64,000 nt of DNA from Usnea hakonensis (taxonomy: Eukaryota > Ascomycota > Lecanoromycetes > Lecanorales > Parmeliaceae), in assembly GCA_013423325.1 (NCBI GenBank), contig BLJB01000123.1:81935-145934 (forward strand), given 5' to 3'. A program made the translations under genes and the position numbers. Within the stretch, counting starts at the first letter, position 1. Every line of letters begins with the position of its first letter. Below are positions 43,151 to 53,700 of this stretch, one piece after another. The notes beneath the pieces were generated by a model. That model saw only the letters and a list, made by a program, of their open reading frames with translations, made no database searches and was not told where the DNA came from.

Positions 43151-44763
43151 GCGTTCGTTCTCAAACCACCACGAAAGTAGCAGATCCACAGCTTTTAGCC
43201 CATTCACCATAAAACACTGGGATCCAGTTTTGTCAAGCTACATAAAAGGTAAGAGGCTTCTGTCAATTCCGCCATTCAATTTTTGTTTTCTAGCGAGTTG
43301 TAGAAGATCTCTACTTCTGGCAGCAAAGATGTTGGCCACGACAGCGGCGTACTCAAAAGCGCCCTAATGTCCAGAAGCCCGCATCTTTCTGTGGAGCGAT
43401 GTGGCGGAAAGCGGAGATTCCACAAAGCCGCCTTTTTCTGGTCATTTGCGAAGCAGTCTTCGTGGTTTAGCGCAATGACGGCCCGGGAATTATGCCATTT
43501 CAGTATCTCCCTATCAGACATTCTGAGACGTATTTCGCTATAAAATCATCAGGATGGCACGTTCCAGACATTACCATCTCCATAGCCGCTCACCTAAACA
43601 GGCTCTTTGCGAGAAACCAGCCGGGTAACGATATTTTGCAGATTCCACCTCTGGCTGAGAGACATGGTACGGCAAGTGGAATTTATGAGAGCATGCATTT
43701 ATGAGTATATGAGCAGACGATGTATGATACCCCTAACGAAGAGTCGCCCTCAATTTCGACTCTACGGGACGAGTGTGCCACTCCGTGAGGTCTTGTTTCA
43801 TGGCACACAGTGTCCACTCTTCCCTTTCTTTCTCAAGTACAACGCTCAATGGACTCTCTGGGCAAGCAGCAGCCTTCCGCCGAATTGTGGCCTGTGGGCA
43901 TCTTGACGGCTCGTAGCTTGGCGGTTTGGGAAGCCTAGACATCTCGGAAGTTACTCCGTATGTCCTTGACGAAGGAATTATCCAAAAAGCCTTGTGGATC
44001 GCTTTTCATATGAAGCTGCGTAATTTCACGAGGAGGAGGCTCTTTTCAGGAGATAGATGCTTCACAGAGCTCTGAGCGGCAAGGAAGATTAGGCGAGTGG
44101 GCACGACTTTGCCAGATCTCGGCCTGGAGTCGATGCGCTGAGTGTTGGGCCGTTTGAGCGAAGTACTCCCCATGTGGCCGGCAGGATCGAGGCGAGTGAA
44201 AAGTGTTTGGAGGTTGATATTGAGATGGCTCTCAAGAGGTGCCTGAGATCGAAGAAATAAGTGTCACTGGTGCCGCTACGCTTGTTTGGTGGATGAGAGA
44301 GATAATATATCATCGACCAAGCTTATGCACATGGCCTTTATTGGTTCAGTGCTAAGCCACTGCTCCTGATCTACCACATATGCACTAAAGCTCAGCGTAA
44401 GCTATGCATTCCTTGCTGATACCTGATTGTCAAGACCCTACCTGTATCCGCCGCCTTCCTCAAGATCCTTCCTCGATTCAACCCTTCTGATATACCTAAC
44501 GCGGACTCAAACGGCCACCGGCATGCATCCAGGTGTCCAGCTCCTTAATGTGATCTCGTACGCTTTGCCTCATGTTCAGCCACTCTACTTCAGCCCTGCA
44601 ATATCGAAGTCCTTTTGCCAGCGTAAATTGTTCGTTAAGGACGCTCTCTGCGCAATTAGCAATGAAGCTGAGGCAGAAATAGGCCACAGTCGACCTCGGG
44701 AATGCTTCATTGAAGTACGGTTGGAGTAGAGGGGAGATGTAAGCGGACGAAGCGCGGCGGCAC
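43151..44763. other. 1.6-kb interval, no certain gene
   Basis: Lies between the convergent DUF1769-like and second F-box genes. I could not build a gene here. A + open stretch from about 44092 to 44260 reads HDFARSRPGVDALS and then EASEKCLEVDIEMALKRC before its stop; it looks protein-like but has no start and no recognised family. It may be a gene relic or chance. Confidence 0.4.
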
Positions 44764-45477
44764 TCATCTTGGTACGTTGCCTGTGGAGGACATTAGCTGG
44801 ATCGCGAAACTTCTGCGCATGTTGCGCACTTGGTCTGGGGCTTGCCCGAAAGTTGAGCGCTCGGCGTTGGCTGCTACGTAAAAGATCTTCGATAAGCTCC
44901 ATCTTGGTCGGAGGAGGCGCAGATTTGAGACCCTGAAAGACTTGATGTTAGCACTGTCTACGGCTACCGTCGTTGGGGACAAGACGTACATTTTGTGGAG
45001 AACTGCGCAACGCGTTTCCAGAGGTACGGTTTGCTGCCATCCTGATGGCCTTGGACCGAGGGTCACCAGCCACATCAGGTGCCGGTGGCCTTTGCCCCGA
45101 GATTTGAGCATATCTGTCGAGTCCCATGCTTTGAGGAAAGCGAGGTGGTTGTCTCGAGCTTCTTGGCCCTGAGAAAGATCAATCCACGTGGCTGTTTTCA
45201 AACACTCCACAGTCCGTGCCTTGAGTTCCATCACGTCGGAGATGAAGTCGCTACCCGGATGGCAGGGTATCCCGGAGCGGCAGCAATGTAGCTGCCAGAG
45301 CAGAAGATCCGGGCAGGTGAACGGGCCCGCGAGAAGGTAGCATTGCTTCGAGGCGACTTGTAGGGCTTTTTTGTCGAAGAAGGCGAGATAGCTGGTGACC
45401 TGGCGGAACAGCTCGACGGGTAGTTTCTCGAGGCGGCTTGTACTTGCTGGGGTGTTGGGCCGAATGGTGGCTTCCAT
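44764..45477 (-). CDS. F-box domain protein, short
   Basis: Probable SCF adaptor of 237 residues if unspliced. The F-box is clear near residues 16-50 (LEKLPVELFRQVTSYLAFFD, then ALQVASKQCYLLAG). The rest is alpha-helical without a known repeat (CHPGSDFISDVMELKARTVE, AFLKAWDSTDMLKSRG). A 57-nt candidate intron at 44933-44989 (GTACGT donor, GCTAAC branch, TTTCAG acceptor) is in frame; removing it gives 218 residues with the same end. An overlapping frame at 44585-44902 could be an alternative C-terminus with another acceptor. The 3' structure is therefore uncertain; the N-terminal half is firm. Confidence 0.65.
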   Translation of the reverse strand: MEATIRPNTPASTSRLEKLPVELFRQVTSYLAFFDKKALQVASKQCYLLAGPFTCPDLLLWQLHCCRSGIPCHPGSDFISDVMELKARTVECLKTATWIDLSQGQEARDNHLAFLKAWDSTDMLKSRGKGHRHLMWLVTLGPRPSGWQQTVPLETRCAVLHKMYVLSPTTVAVDSANIKSFRVSNLRLLRPRWSLSKIFYVAANAERSTFGQAPDQVRNMRRSFAIQLMSSTGNVPR

Positions 45478-46163
45478 GGTGGATGGCGAGGTGAGATGTG
45501 ATATCGATGGCCTGGCGACACTGGCGCGGGGGCACTGTGAAAGTGTGGCAGATGGAAGGACTTTCGGATGGACGATAGAGGTCTCTAGGTGGGACCTCGG
45601 ATGATAGCAAATGTGACGGTACTCAGCCGTTTTGAAGAGAGGATTCCGGAGTCAGCACTCTTCTTTCAGGATGAAATTTTAATCGTGTAGTAAATTAGAA
45701 GGGTTGGTGCACTCCTGCCATCAATCTGCTAATATGCCACGCAGTGCTCCTTCAGTGCTACCGAAATCAACTTGACAAAATCCACGGCTCCTGGAAGGAA
45801 TGTCCGATTCCTCGTTGGCAACAGATTTGGTAAGCTTGGGGTTAATAGAAACCTGGGATTTTGCTTTGCTACCTATTTATGTGGAAGCTTGGTGAGAGCT
45901 AATTGTTGGGGTAACACAGACTCTTTGGAGGGGGGAATGGTCCTTAAATGCCAAGCTTTTGGACGAATTAGGCACAGGCACGCGATTGGATGGAAACCTG
46001 TCAATATCAAAATTCGTCTTGTTTCTCATGAACGATGAAGAAGCGTCCCTCCTGTGAGGCATTTAGTCCAGATATGTACACGAGACGTTGACAAGTTGAC
46101 CACGATTGGAGCCGAAATACCAACTCAACAAAAGCACGAGCGAAACGAATATTCAGGCGACGG
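45478..46163. other. Intergenic between the second F-box gene and the secreted protein
   Basis: Promoter of the F-box gene (- strand) and 3' flank of the secreted-protein gene. No supported gene or repeat. Confidence 0.45.
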
Positions 46164-47645
46164 CTACGGCCCCAGCCACGGCTCATCCAAGTCGTCGTAA
46201 TAGCAATCAAACGCCGTATTCGTGGTCGCCATCCCCGTCGTCCGATCCGTGGTCCCCGTCCCCTTAGTCTGATAATCATTCTCGCCGTACGCGAAGTAGA
46301 AAGCCCTATGGCCGCCCTCGTCCGTGAGGTCCCACCCTATGCGCAGCGTGATGAGGGGCGTCCAAAAGGAGAAGAACTGCATGTGGGCGTGGTTTTCGTA
46401 GCGGTTGTCTTCGGGCTGCTGGACATCGAGCGTCGTCCCGCCCACCTTGTTGCCCTCGGGGTACAAAATGGTGATGTCGACGTCGTAGAGGGTGTCCCCG
46501 CCGTCCTGCTTGTCCAGCGGATACGACGTCGTGGCGTTGCAGCGTTGGTGCACGCGTTTCGGCGCGGTGCAGTCCCAGGTGAAGTTATGCTGCGAGGACC
46601 AGTCCAGCGCGCTCAGGTCCCACGCGCCTTGCTCGTTGGCGGTCGATGCGACGAGGGGGTTGTGGTAGTTGTAGAAGAAGACGGTGTCGCCGCCGTCGTC
46701 GGCGATGGCCCAGTTGAAGGGGTAGGGCAGTTCGCTGTCAAAGGCGGCGAATCTGTCGCTCTTGGGGTAGCCGCCCGAGGCGAAGTTGCAGGATTTGGGG
46801 GCGTCGGTGCAGCTGGCGCCGATGCCGGGGCTGATGTCACGGCCGTAGCTGTTGTACATGTTGAAGATGAGGCCTGTTGGTAGGGAGGGGATAGTGGTTG
46901 TTTGTGGCCAGCCCGCTGGTTCTGTACAGGGTTTTTTTGGAGTCAGCGTTGAATGTTTGAGGGAGTGAGTGTGAGTGGAGTTCCAGGACAGATCTTGGGG
47001 ATTGGAAGTTCTTGCTCCCGAAGCTTTTCTTGCGACTCGATTTCATGGTTAAAGACGGAGGATCAACTGGGAGATGTACGTACGGAAGACCATGGTGCAA
47101 TTGGCGGTGTGAATTGGTGCCGCTGGTGCAACTGCTGTGGTTGTGGGTGCTGTGGAGCTCGTCGGCTGAATGTTCAGTGACGAAGGTGATGATGCTGCAG
47201 GTGTAGAAGTTGCCGGCGCTGTCGTGAATTTCGAGATTGCTGTACCATTCAAACCTGCCGGCGCTGTCGTGAATTTCGAGACTGCTGTGACATTCGAAGC
47301 CGCCGTGGTATTCCATGCCGCCGTTGTGTATGGAGCGTGAGCGCTGCTCACACAGCTAGGCACATCAGCTACGTGGTATGTCGATTGAATGCCGAGCGTG
47401 ATTTTGGTAGGCGAGGCCGTAAAACGACACGCTGCGGAACCGGAGGCACCTGCAACGGTGGAGTAGATTGCTTCTGCCACGTTGTTTTGACACCACGTCG
47501 CGGGTGCGTACACCATGCCGCCGCATGGCCTACCAGACTCAATCGAGCAGTCTGTGTAGGGAACGGCTGAGACTGTCGCAGCATGAAGCGGCATGGCTGC
47601 AAAAAGAGAAGAGAGAGATATTTGGACAATTTTTGAAAAATACAT
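46164..47645 (-). CDS. Secreted Ser/Thr-rich repeat protein with Cys-containing C-terminal domain
   Basis: Two exons, 47084-47645 and 46164-46921, with a 162-nt intron (GTACGT donor, TACAG acceptor, GCTGAC branch); 439 residues. The start MYFSKIVQ leads to a hydrophobic core (ISLSSLFAAM) and a likely signal-peptide cleavage near AATVSA. A small Cys-bearing domain follows (CSIESGRPCGGMVYAPATWC). Residues 115-180 are rich in Ala, Thr and Ser and hold two copies of a 15-residue unit (SKFTTAPA core), a likely O-glycosylated spacer. The C-terminal 240 residues are Trp/Tyr/Gly-rich (NSYGRDISPGIGASC, FNWAIADDGGDTVFFYNYHN, ENHAHMQFFSFWTP), like a wall or carbohydrate-related fold. I do not recognise a named family. 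The second exon is strikingly GC-rich compared with the flanks. Confidence 0.75.
47211..47300. repeat. Two 45-bp in-frame tandem repeats
   Basis: Units starting at 47211 and 47256, each beginning TGCCGGCGCTGTCGTGAATT. They are nearly identical over the first 35 bases and encode the repeated SKFTTAPA-type spacer of the secreted protein. Confidence 0.85.
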
Positions 47646-48303
47646 GGCTGTAGACAGGCAATGCAATTTGCTGGAAAACGCGGATGACTGAAGGAATACA
47701 AGGAATTGGGCAACCAAGGAGGTTTTGTAGACTTGGACATAGCAATCATGGCACTGCCCTTTTCATATCGCCGTAAATGAATCATCTTCTTTTCCAGGGA
47801 GCCGGCCAATTATGTTTCTGCAGAGAAGGAGCGCAACATGTCAAAGGTGCAGAAGCTGTGGAATTCATTTCAAGCGTACCCTGCGTGCGTTCCAAGTAGA
47901 TGAAGATGGTTTCAAAGATTGATACGACCAACAATGATAGCAGCCAAGGATTATTTAGCGGCCTCTTTTGCCAAGCCTTCAGATTGTAAAACATGAGGTA
48001 CCGGGATCATGACTAGGTAAGGTACCCATTGATATCGGATTGAGAGGTCAGTACGACAAAATTGTTTTGAGCCACTTGGTGCAGAGCAATTCAACACGCT
48101 TGGTGCGCTGATCGATTGATTCAAGACATGAGGAGGCAAGCGGTACTCCCAGAAATGCAATCTCCCTTACAATTTTCCTCCGAATCCGTTGACCATGAAC
48201 CAAAAATATACAACCAATTTGTATTCAGGTATCCGTCCTACGCCCAACAGTCACTAGTTGATCCCATTGGGTTCGGGCGGGTCCACGTACATACATATAA
48301 GAC
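47646..48303. other. Intergenic between the secreted-protein gene and the Gln-rich gene
   Basis: Promoter of the secreted-protein gene (- strand) and 3' flank of the Gln-rich gene. No supported gene. Confidence 0.4.
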
Positions 48304-48888
48304 TCATAACAACCCGAGTAGGATATCACCCTTGACCCTCGCATAGAGATCCACCTACCCCCACACAAACACGTTCACATCAGCCCAATAGTAATGTCAC
48401 CCTTCACCCTCGCATAGAGATCTACCTCCACCTCCAAGTCCAACTCAATCTGGATTTTCAAACTTGACGCCTTCGCCCCATCGCTTGGCGGCCGGTCCAG
48501 GATGCGTGATTGTCGGACGGGGGCGATGCGTCCGCCTTTGACCTCGGGCTGCTGGGACTGCTGCTGGCGCATGGCGATGAGCTGCTGTTGCAGGGCTTCA
48601 TTTTGCTGCTGTAGACCTTGGTCTTGAGTGGTGGGGGCGGATTGGTTGCGGTTGGCTTGCTGGGGTTGTTGCGATTGCTTCTGGAGTTCTTGGTTCTGTT
48701 GCGGTTTGCGCCCGCCGGTGGCTTGCTCTTCGTTATCGGAGGACATTTCGGGCTCGGGGTCTGCTCTAGAGGAGACGCTGTGGTTAGTATGGGTTTGCGC
48801 GTGTGGTGGCGGGGCAATGGGGTGAGGGTTACTGTTTGGTGGGAGCTTGGTTCTTGGGCTGGAGCTTGGGAGGGGACTTTTGAGCCAT
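48304..48888 (-). CDS. Small Gln-rich protein with two alternative last exons
   Basis: Exon 1 is 48833-48888 (AQKSPPKLQPKNQAPTK), joined over a 55-nt intron (GTAACC, ACAG) to exon 2 starting at 48777. The middle is Gln-rich (QQNEALQQQLIAMRQQQ), a likely coiled coil. The conserved end is KIQIELDLEVEVDLYARVKG. From 48425 two readings are possible. Reading through gives a stop at 48375-48377 and the end DITIGLM. Splicing 48355-48425 (GAG/GTAGAT donor, GGGTAG acceptor, 71 nt) joins a near-copy of the last 17 codons at 48304-48354 and gives DILLGLL. Both forms are 152 residues and differ at three positions. The function is unknown; small fungal proteins with this C-terminus are conserved but undescribed as far as I know. 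Confidence 0.75.
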
Positions 48889-49381
48889 GGTTCTGGTTAG
48901 AATTCACTGACCGACACTGACGCCAAAAATGGTGTTTGTTTGGAAGAAGGCTTTTGAAAGGCACGAGTGAGAAGAGTTGAGCAAGATGATAGATGGGTGA
49001 AAAGCAATGGCGGAAGTGAGGGATGATATAATAATGAATCCCAGCCTCTTCTTTCGGCTCTTTCGAATCTTGCTTTCTTAGTAAAATGCAGCCAATGATT
49101 AGCGTTCTGGGGGCGCAATTGAGGCGCCATTTCACTTCCTTGATTTGCTCCGTGATCGACCAGCCTAAACCCTGATAGTACGTACCTCTCATGCATGATG
49201 CAGGAGTCAAACACGCGACCATCTAGACTTCTCGACCCAATCAATCAATCTCCAGCGCCATGCTTACCAACCCTGATTATTAGATCTTCTCCATCATCTA
49301 GAGTAGTGGAGCATGTCTTGAGTGTTTACTTTCATAAGTGGCAATTGTCACTGTCCTGATCTCTGATCAGACGCAGCCATC
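48889..49381. promoter_or_regulatory. Shared upstream region of the Gln-rich gene (-) and the gene at 49382 (+)
   Basis: 493 bp between divergent start codons. No coding frame of its own; the CT-rich strand (TTCACCCATCTATCATCTTGC on -, about 48970-49010) suits the leader of the Gln-rich gene. Confidence 0.4.
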
Positions 49382-50117
49382 ATGGTCTTAGGACTCTTGA
49401 CAGCAATAGCAGCATGCCCTGCCATCATCGGCACCACTGAAGCAGTCCGCTCAGGGCAGAATAAAAACGCAAAAGAAAAGCATCGAGGACAGAAGACGAA
49501 TCTTATTGCCACATGCGCAAAACAATCGTCGCAAAGCGCGCAGATCAACGGAGGCTTAGTCGTGCTGAAGAATCATAAGGTGCGCCTCCCAAGTACCGAC
49601 ATGGCAAGCATCAAAAGAAGGAGAACACAAACACTCACCGTTGGCCGTTCAGCTCTACATTCAAATAGCTCAGGATCTCGACGTCCCTCCCGACGACGAC
49701 CTGGAATTTGAAGAACCTGCCGGTCACCCCTTCGCGGGCTATTACCTCCCTCACCCCCAACACAACTGGGGCTGGCAAGGCGAAGGCTTTGTCTCGACCA
49801 TTGGCCCAGGCCCTCCGCAGCTCAACTGGATATATGTCGACAAAGATACCAACGAGGTGAAATACGGGAACAAAATCGAAGTAGGAGATCACATCGTGGG
49901 ACCCTGGAATTGCACCAAGGTTGATCGGAGAGTGACGTTTGAAGGCTGGGAGGGGTTTTTGGCGGTGAAAGAGAAGCCGGATACGTGGGCGTTGTACTTT
50001 GATCGGGAGGATGACGGGTTGAAGGGGAAGGTTAGTAAGAGGAGGATATTGGAGGTGGAGTTGACGAGGAAGGAGATGAAGAAAGGGAAAGAGGATGCCG
50101 GGGTCAAGGGTGCATGA
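49382..50117 (+). CDS. Conserved fungal protein of unknown function
   Basis: Two exons, 49382-49579 and 49653-50117, 73-nt intron (GTGCGC donor, TTCAG acceptor), 220 residues. The start VLGLLTAIAACPAIIGTTEA is a hydrophobic, Ala-rich segment that could anchor to a membrane. Then come a basic stretch (KNAKEKHRGQKTNLIATC) and GGLVVLKNHKLYIQIAQ across the splice. The core has AGHPFAGYYLPHPQHNWGWQ, LNWIYVDKDTNEVKYGN, HIVGPWNCTKVDRRVTFEGW and LYFDREDDGLKG, ending in a basic helix. I know this pattern from many uncharacterised Pezizomycotina proteins; it has no assigned role. Both the splice and the length fit those relatives. Confidence 0.82.
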
Positions 50118-50763
50118 TGACTTTCTCCTCCTAGGAAGAGGTTTTTGATGTTTTTACGATATGATTTCTTGTACCTTGTACATTATGTCAAATGTAAATG
50201 TTTCCACGTGCAATCAAGGTACATCATTCTTCATCCTCGTGGGCCTACCTAATAATCTACTCGACTCTGCTGACTATATTCTGCAAAAGGCACATGAATC
50301 TAATATTGAGCCAGTAATGCTCGCATATATTTCTTGCCAGGCCTTCTGATGCTACAGTGTTCATATTCCCTTCATCTACTGATGACGTCTCCAAGTTTCT
50401 GTCTGGTCAAGGAGAAAATCTCGCGTTGGTGGCGCTGATGGAAGTTTGGTACACTTCACTACTGTTTGTCAAACGTTCCGCATTTCAGCAGACCTCTCTG
50501 AAATTAACTCAATTCGCTTGCTCGTGGCTGTCGGGAATCGCAATACCCGATCGAGGTAAAGTATTTATGGTGAAGCAGGTCTTCTCGATCACGGGGCACG
50601 CTTCGAAAGTAAGTTATGAGTATCTCCAATTTGCCATCAAGTTTTGCATTTTTGGTAGTGGTATCCACTATAAAGACTTCGAGCACAATCTGGCCCCGGC
50701 CCCTTTCTGTCTACCTATTCTATGGAAAGCACGTGTATTGACCACGCGACCATTCCATTCCGC
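50118..50763. other. Interval between convergent genes
   Basis: 3' flanks of the gene at 49382 (+) and the helicase gene (-). A + frame from 50357 enters the antisense of the helicase and is unsupported. Confidence 0.45.
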
Positions 50764-53700
50764 CTATGCGAAAATTTTTCGGAATCTTGCGTCGAACTCA
50801 ATCCGCAACTGCGTCATGGCTTTGTAGATGTTGAGGAAACCTCTTTCCAACTCCTCTTTACTCGAGTCATCGTTCAAAGCCTCATTTGTTTCCTCCGGCT
50901 CGCTTGTCTCGTCTGCGTCTGAATCATCCCATGATTCAGCCACTTTCTTTTTGGCTGGTGGCTTGGTGCTCGTTGACGAAGCAGTAGTAACAGATGACCT
51001 CGCAATATTAGTGGTTGCTGTTGAGGCTGTTGTGCTTTCAGTATCTGTGGTTGACTCTCCGCCGAATTTGTCGTCCTCTAAATTGTTGTTCTCATCGCCT
51101 TCTCCAACCACGTCGATAATACTCAAATCCGACTCGGGAAGCTTAAGGAAGTTGGCAAGTGAACTGCAGATTGTGGCAAGCACGAGCGAAAAGTCTGCAC
51201 TTTCCCTTAGCCCAATGGTCCTTTTGCATGGGAGTGATTATTCGGCAGGCGCTTACCGTTCAGAAGGAACCATACATCTGACTTCCTAATCCCGTTCGCC
51301 TTCTCTAACGCGTCGGTATTACCATGCATATAAAAATCATACAGATCTAACGCCAGAACCAAATGCGATCAGTCTAGTACGACTCGGAACAACAATATTG
51401 GCTGCTCGCTACTTACATGCATTGAGTGGGGTTTTGGCCTCGTCCGGATAAACATCCAGATGCGGGATAACGGCCTCCTCCAAGAACACGCCACTCCTGG
51501 TCGTACGGCAGAGATCTGAGATGCTCTCAAACTCATCACCGTGACCAGACAAAGCAACAAAGGCTGATCTAATTTTGGCTGAAGGTAGGGATGTCGGCAA
51601 GACAATATGATCATTGGTGCCACCGGCCTCGATGCCCGTTAGTGGCAACTTCCGGTCAGCCTCTTTGACGTGCTGATCTACGAAGGTTCGAACATATGTT
51701 GTGAAAACCTGCAGAGTATCTCTGTTATGGTCGCGAAGTATCTGAGCAGCTTGTGCAGGCAACCTTGGTAAGAAGACGATAGATGAGGACGGCTTGACAA
51801 TGTTTTGGACATACTCCCGATCAGCCTAGAGCGCGAGTCAGCACAAATACGACCCATACACCCAATTTTCGTCAGGATCGAGACGACTTACCTCCCTACA
51901 AGGACGACGACCAAAGAGGTGCGCCATCACCAACATCAGAGTCCGCAGAACATGGGATTCTTTCCTATCTATATCCGAGCACAAATCGTGAAAATACTCC
52001 CCTTTGATGAGCGCGTTCAACGCAAAGCTCGAGTTTTCTGTGAAGTAGAGATGTGAGGTTAGCCCCGCAAAGTTCAACGGAGCCCCTTGAGCGCTCAGTA
52101 GGTCTTGTCTTCTAAGATACTCGATCGAGAACCGTAGATGGTGAAGTACTTGGTCCTTGAAAGCCGGCCCATCTAGATATAGCCGTGGTTGCGAAAGGAG
52201 AGAGTCGATGGCTTTTTTTGCGTAGACAGAGTCCTCCGAGTCATGCAACAGAGAGAACAACCGTAGAACCAGCGTTGTCGTGATTGGAAAGTGACCATTG
52301 AGGTCCGGCAGTCGTGAGCTTAAGAGACGACAAACTTTTCCGTGGCTGATATTCTGGAAAACAACGTTTCCAAGTAGGTCGAATCCACGACGTCCGGCTC
52401 GTCCAGCAGCCTGTCGGTAGTTCAGTGCCGTCAAAAATATACTGTCTCCTGAGAAAACCACAGTGGCACATGGCATGTTGATGCCAAGTGCTAGAGTCCC
52501 AGTTGCTATTACAACTCTTAGATATCCTTTGCGAAAAAGCATCTCGACAACTTGTCGGTATTTCCTGTTCATTCCAGCATGATGGACACCAATTCCCCTC
52601 TGCAACCCGTCAGTTAGCCATGGAGATAGGCCCCTCGACTTCATCTGTCCATAATACATATCCAGCTCAGAGGCCTCAGCTCTGTGTCTCGCGGCGAAAT
52701 GGAATCCATTCGCAGGTGCCTCAGGATCGAAGTTGGCATACGGATTCGCTTCATCACTAGCCGCGTCCTGAATGTTGTCCATTTTCGAGAACGCATCATC
52801 ATCTCCGCCTTTCCCTTTTTTTGTAGAAGCCTTTTTGGCTGGTCTTTTGCCAGCCATCTTCGCTTGTTCTGTTTTCCATTTCTCGAACCCAACAAGCTTT
52901 GCCTTCCAGGCTGGACTTGATTCCTTCCAGCGTGTCTCGGCCCCCTTCAGTTGGTGTATCACGGCTTTACAGATGCTCTCACATTTGTGTCTATTGTAAT
53001 TAAACAGAATAGCCGGTAACGCATCCCTTTCGTGAAGCTTGCATAGAAGTGGCAGTGTTGTAGCGGTAAGATCATCCGAGTTAATCGTCATTAGATCATC
53101 GTCGTCTTCTTCTGGTATTTTATCTTTCGATCCTTGCTTATTGACATTAGCCATAGATTCCATCGAGTGGCTTAGATCTTCAAGAACTTTGTCGAAGGGG
53201 GATCTGTCATCCGCCATCCACTTCTTGAGCAGCTTCTTGAGACCAGATTCCCATTCAATGATGTCAGCTTTTTTGATGACCTGTTCACTAGTTGAAATGT
53301 CCAAAGCCGGATCGACGGGGAATTCTCGAGTCTGGTGACGAGTCAACGCCTGGAAAAGCGATAGACAATCCCGAGCTTCTAGGCTGAAATCGTCGGGTAT
53401 TCCTCTTGACTTGTTAATCAAACTAGCAATGGGGTGAATAAACGCAAGGCCTTCGAGCCCGTCAAGACCAAGCGTTGCAAACGATGGACGTTCCGCTAGT
53501 CCACGAAATGCAAATCGCTTTGGAGGATCGAAGACGAACTTCCGTAGGTCTGAGTATCTGTGCTGATGAGTGATCATAGACATCTCAAAGCCCGACTGCC
53601 GCTGAGTTGCAGTGAGCCAGGAATTGAACATCTCTGGATTGCCCACAGTAGCAGACAAAGCAATAATAGGACAGGGAGCTAAAAGTAGCAGCTGCTCCCA

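Noticed and set aside
46308..46883. 191-codon + strand open frame
   Set aside because: Antisense of the GC-rich exon of the secreted protein; Val/Gly/Ala-rich shadow frame.
50828..51289. 153-codon + frame rich in Ser and Val
   Set aside because: Antisense of the acidic last exon of the helicase and of an intron.
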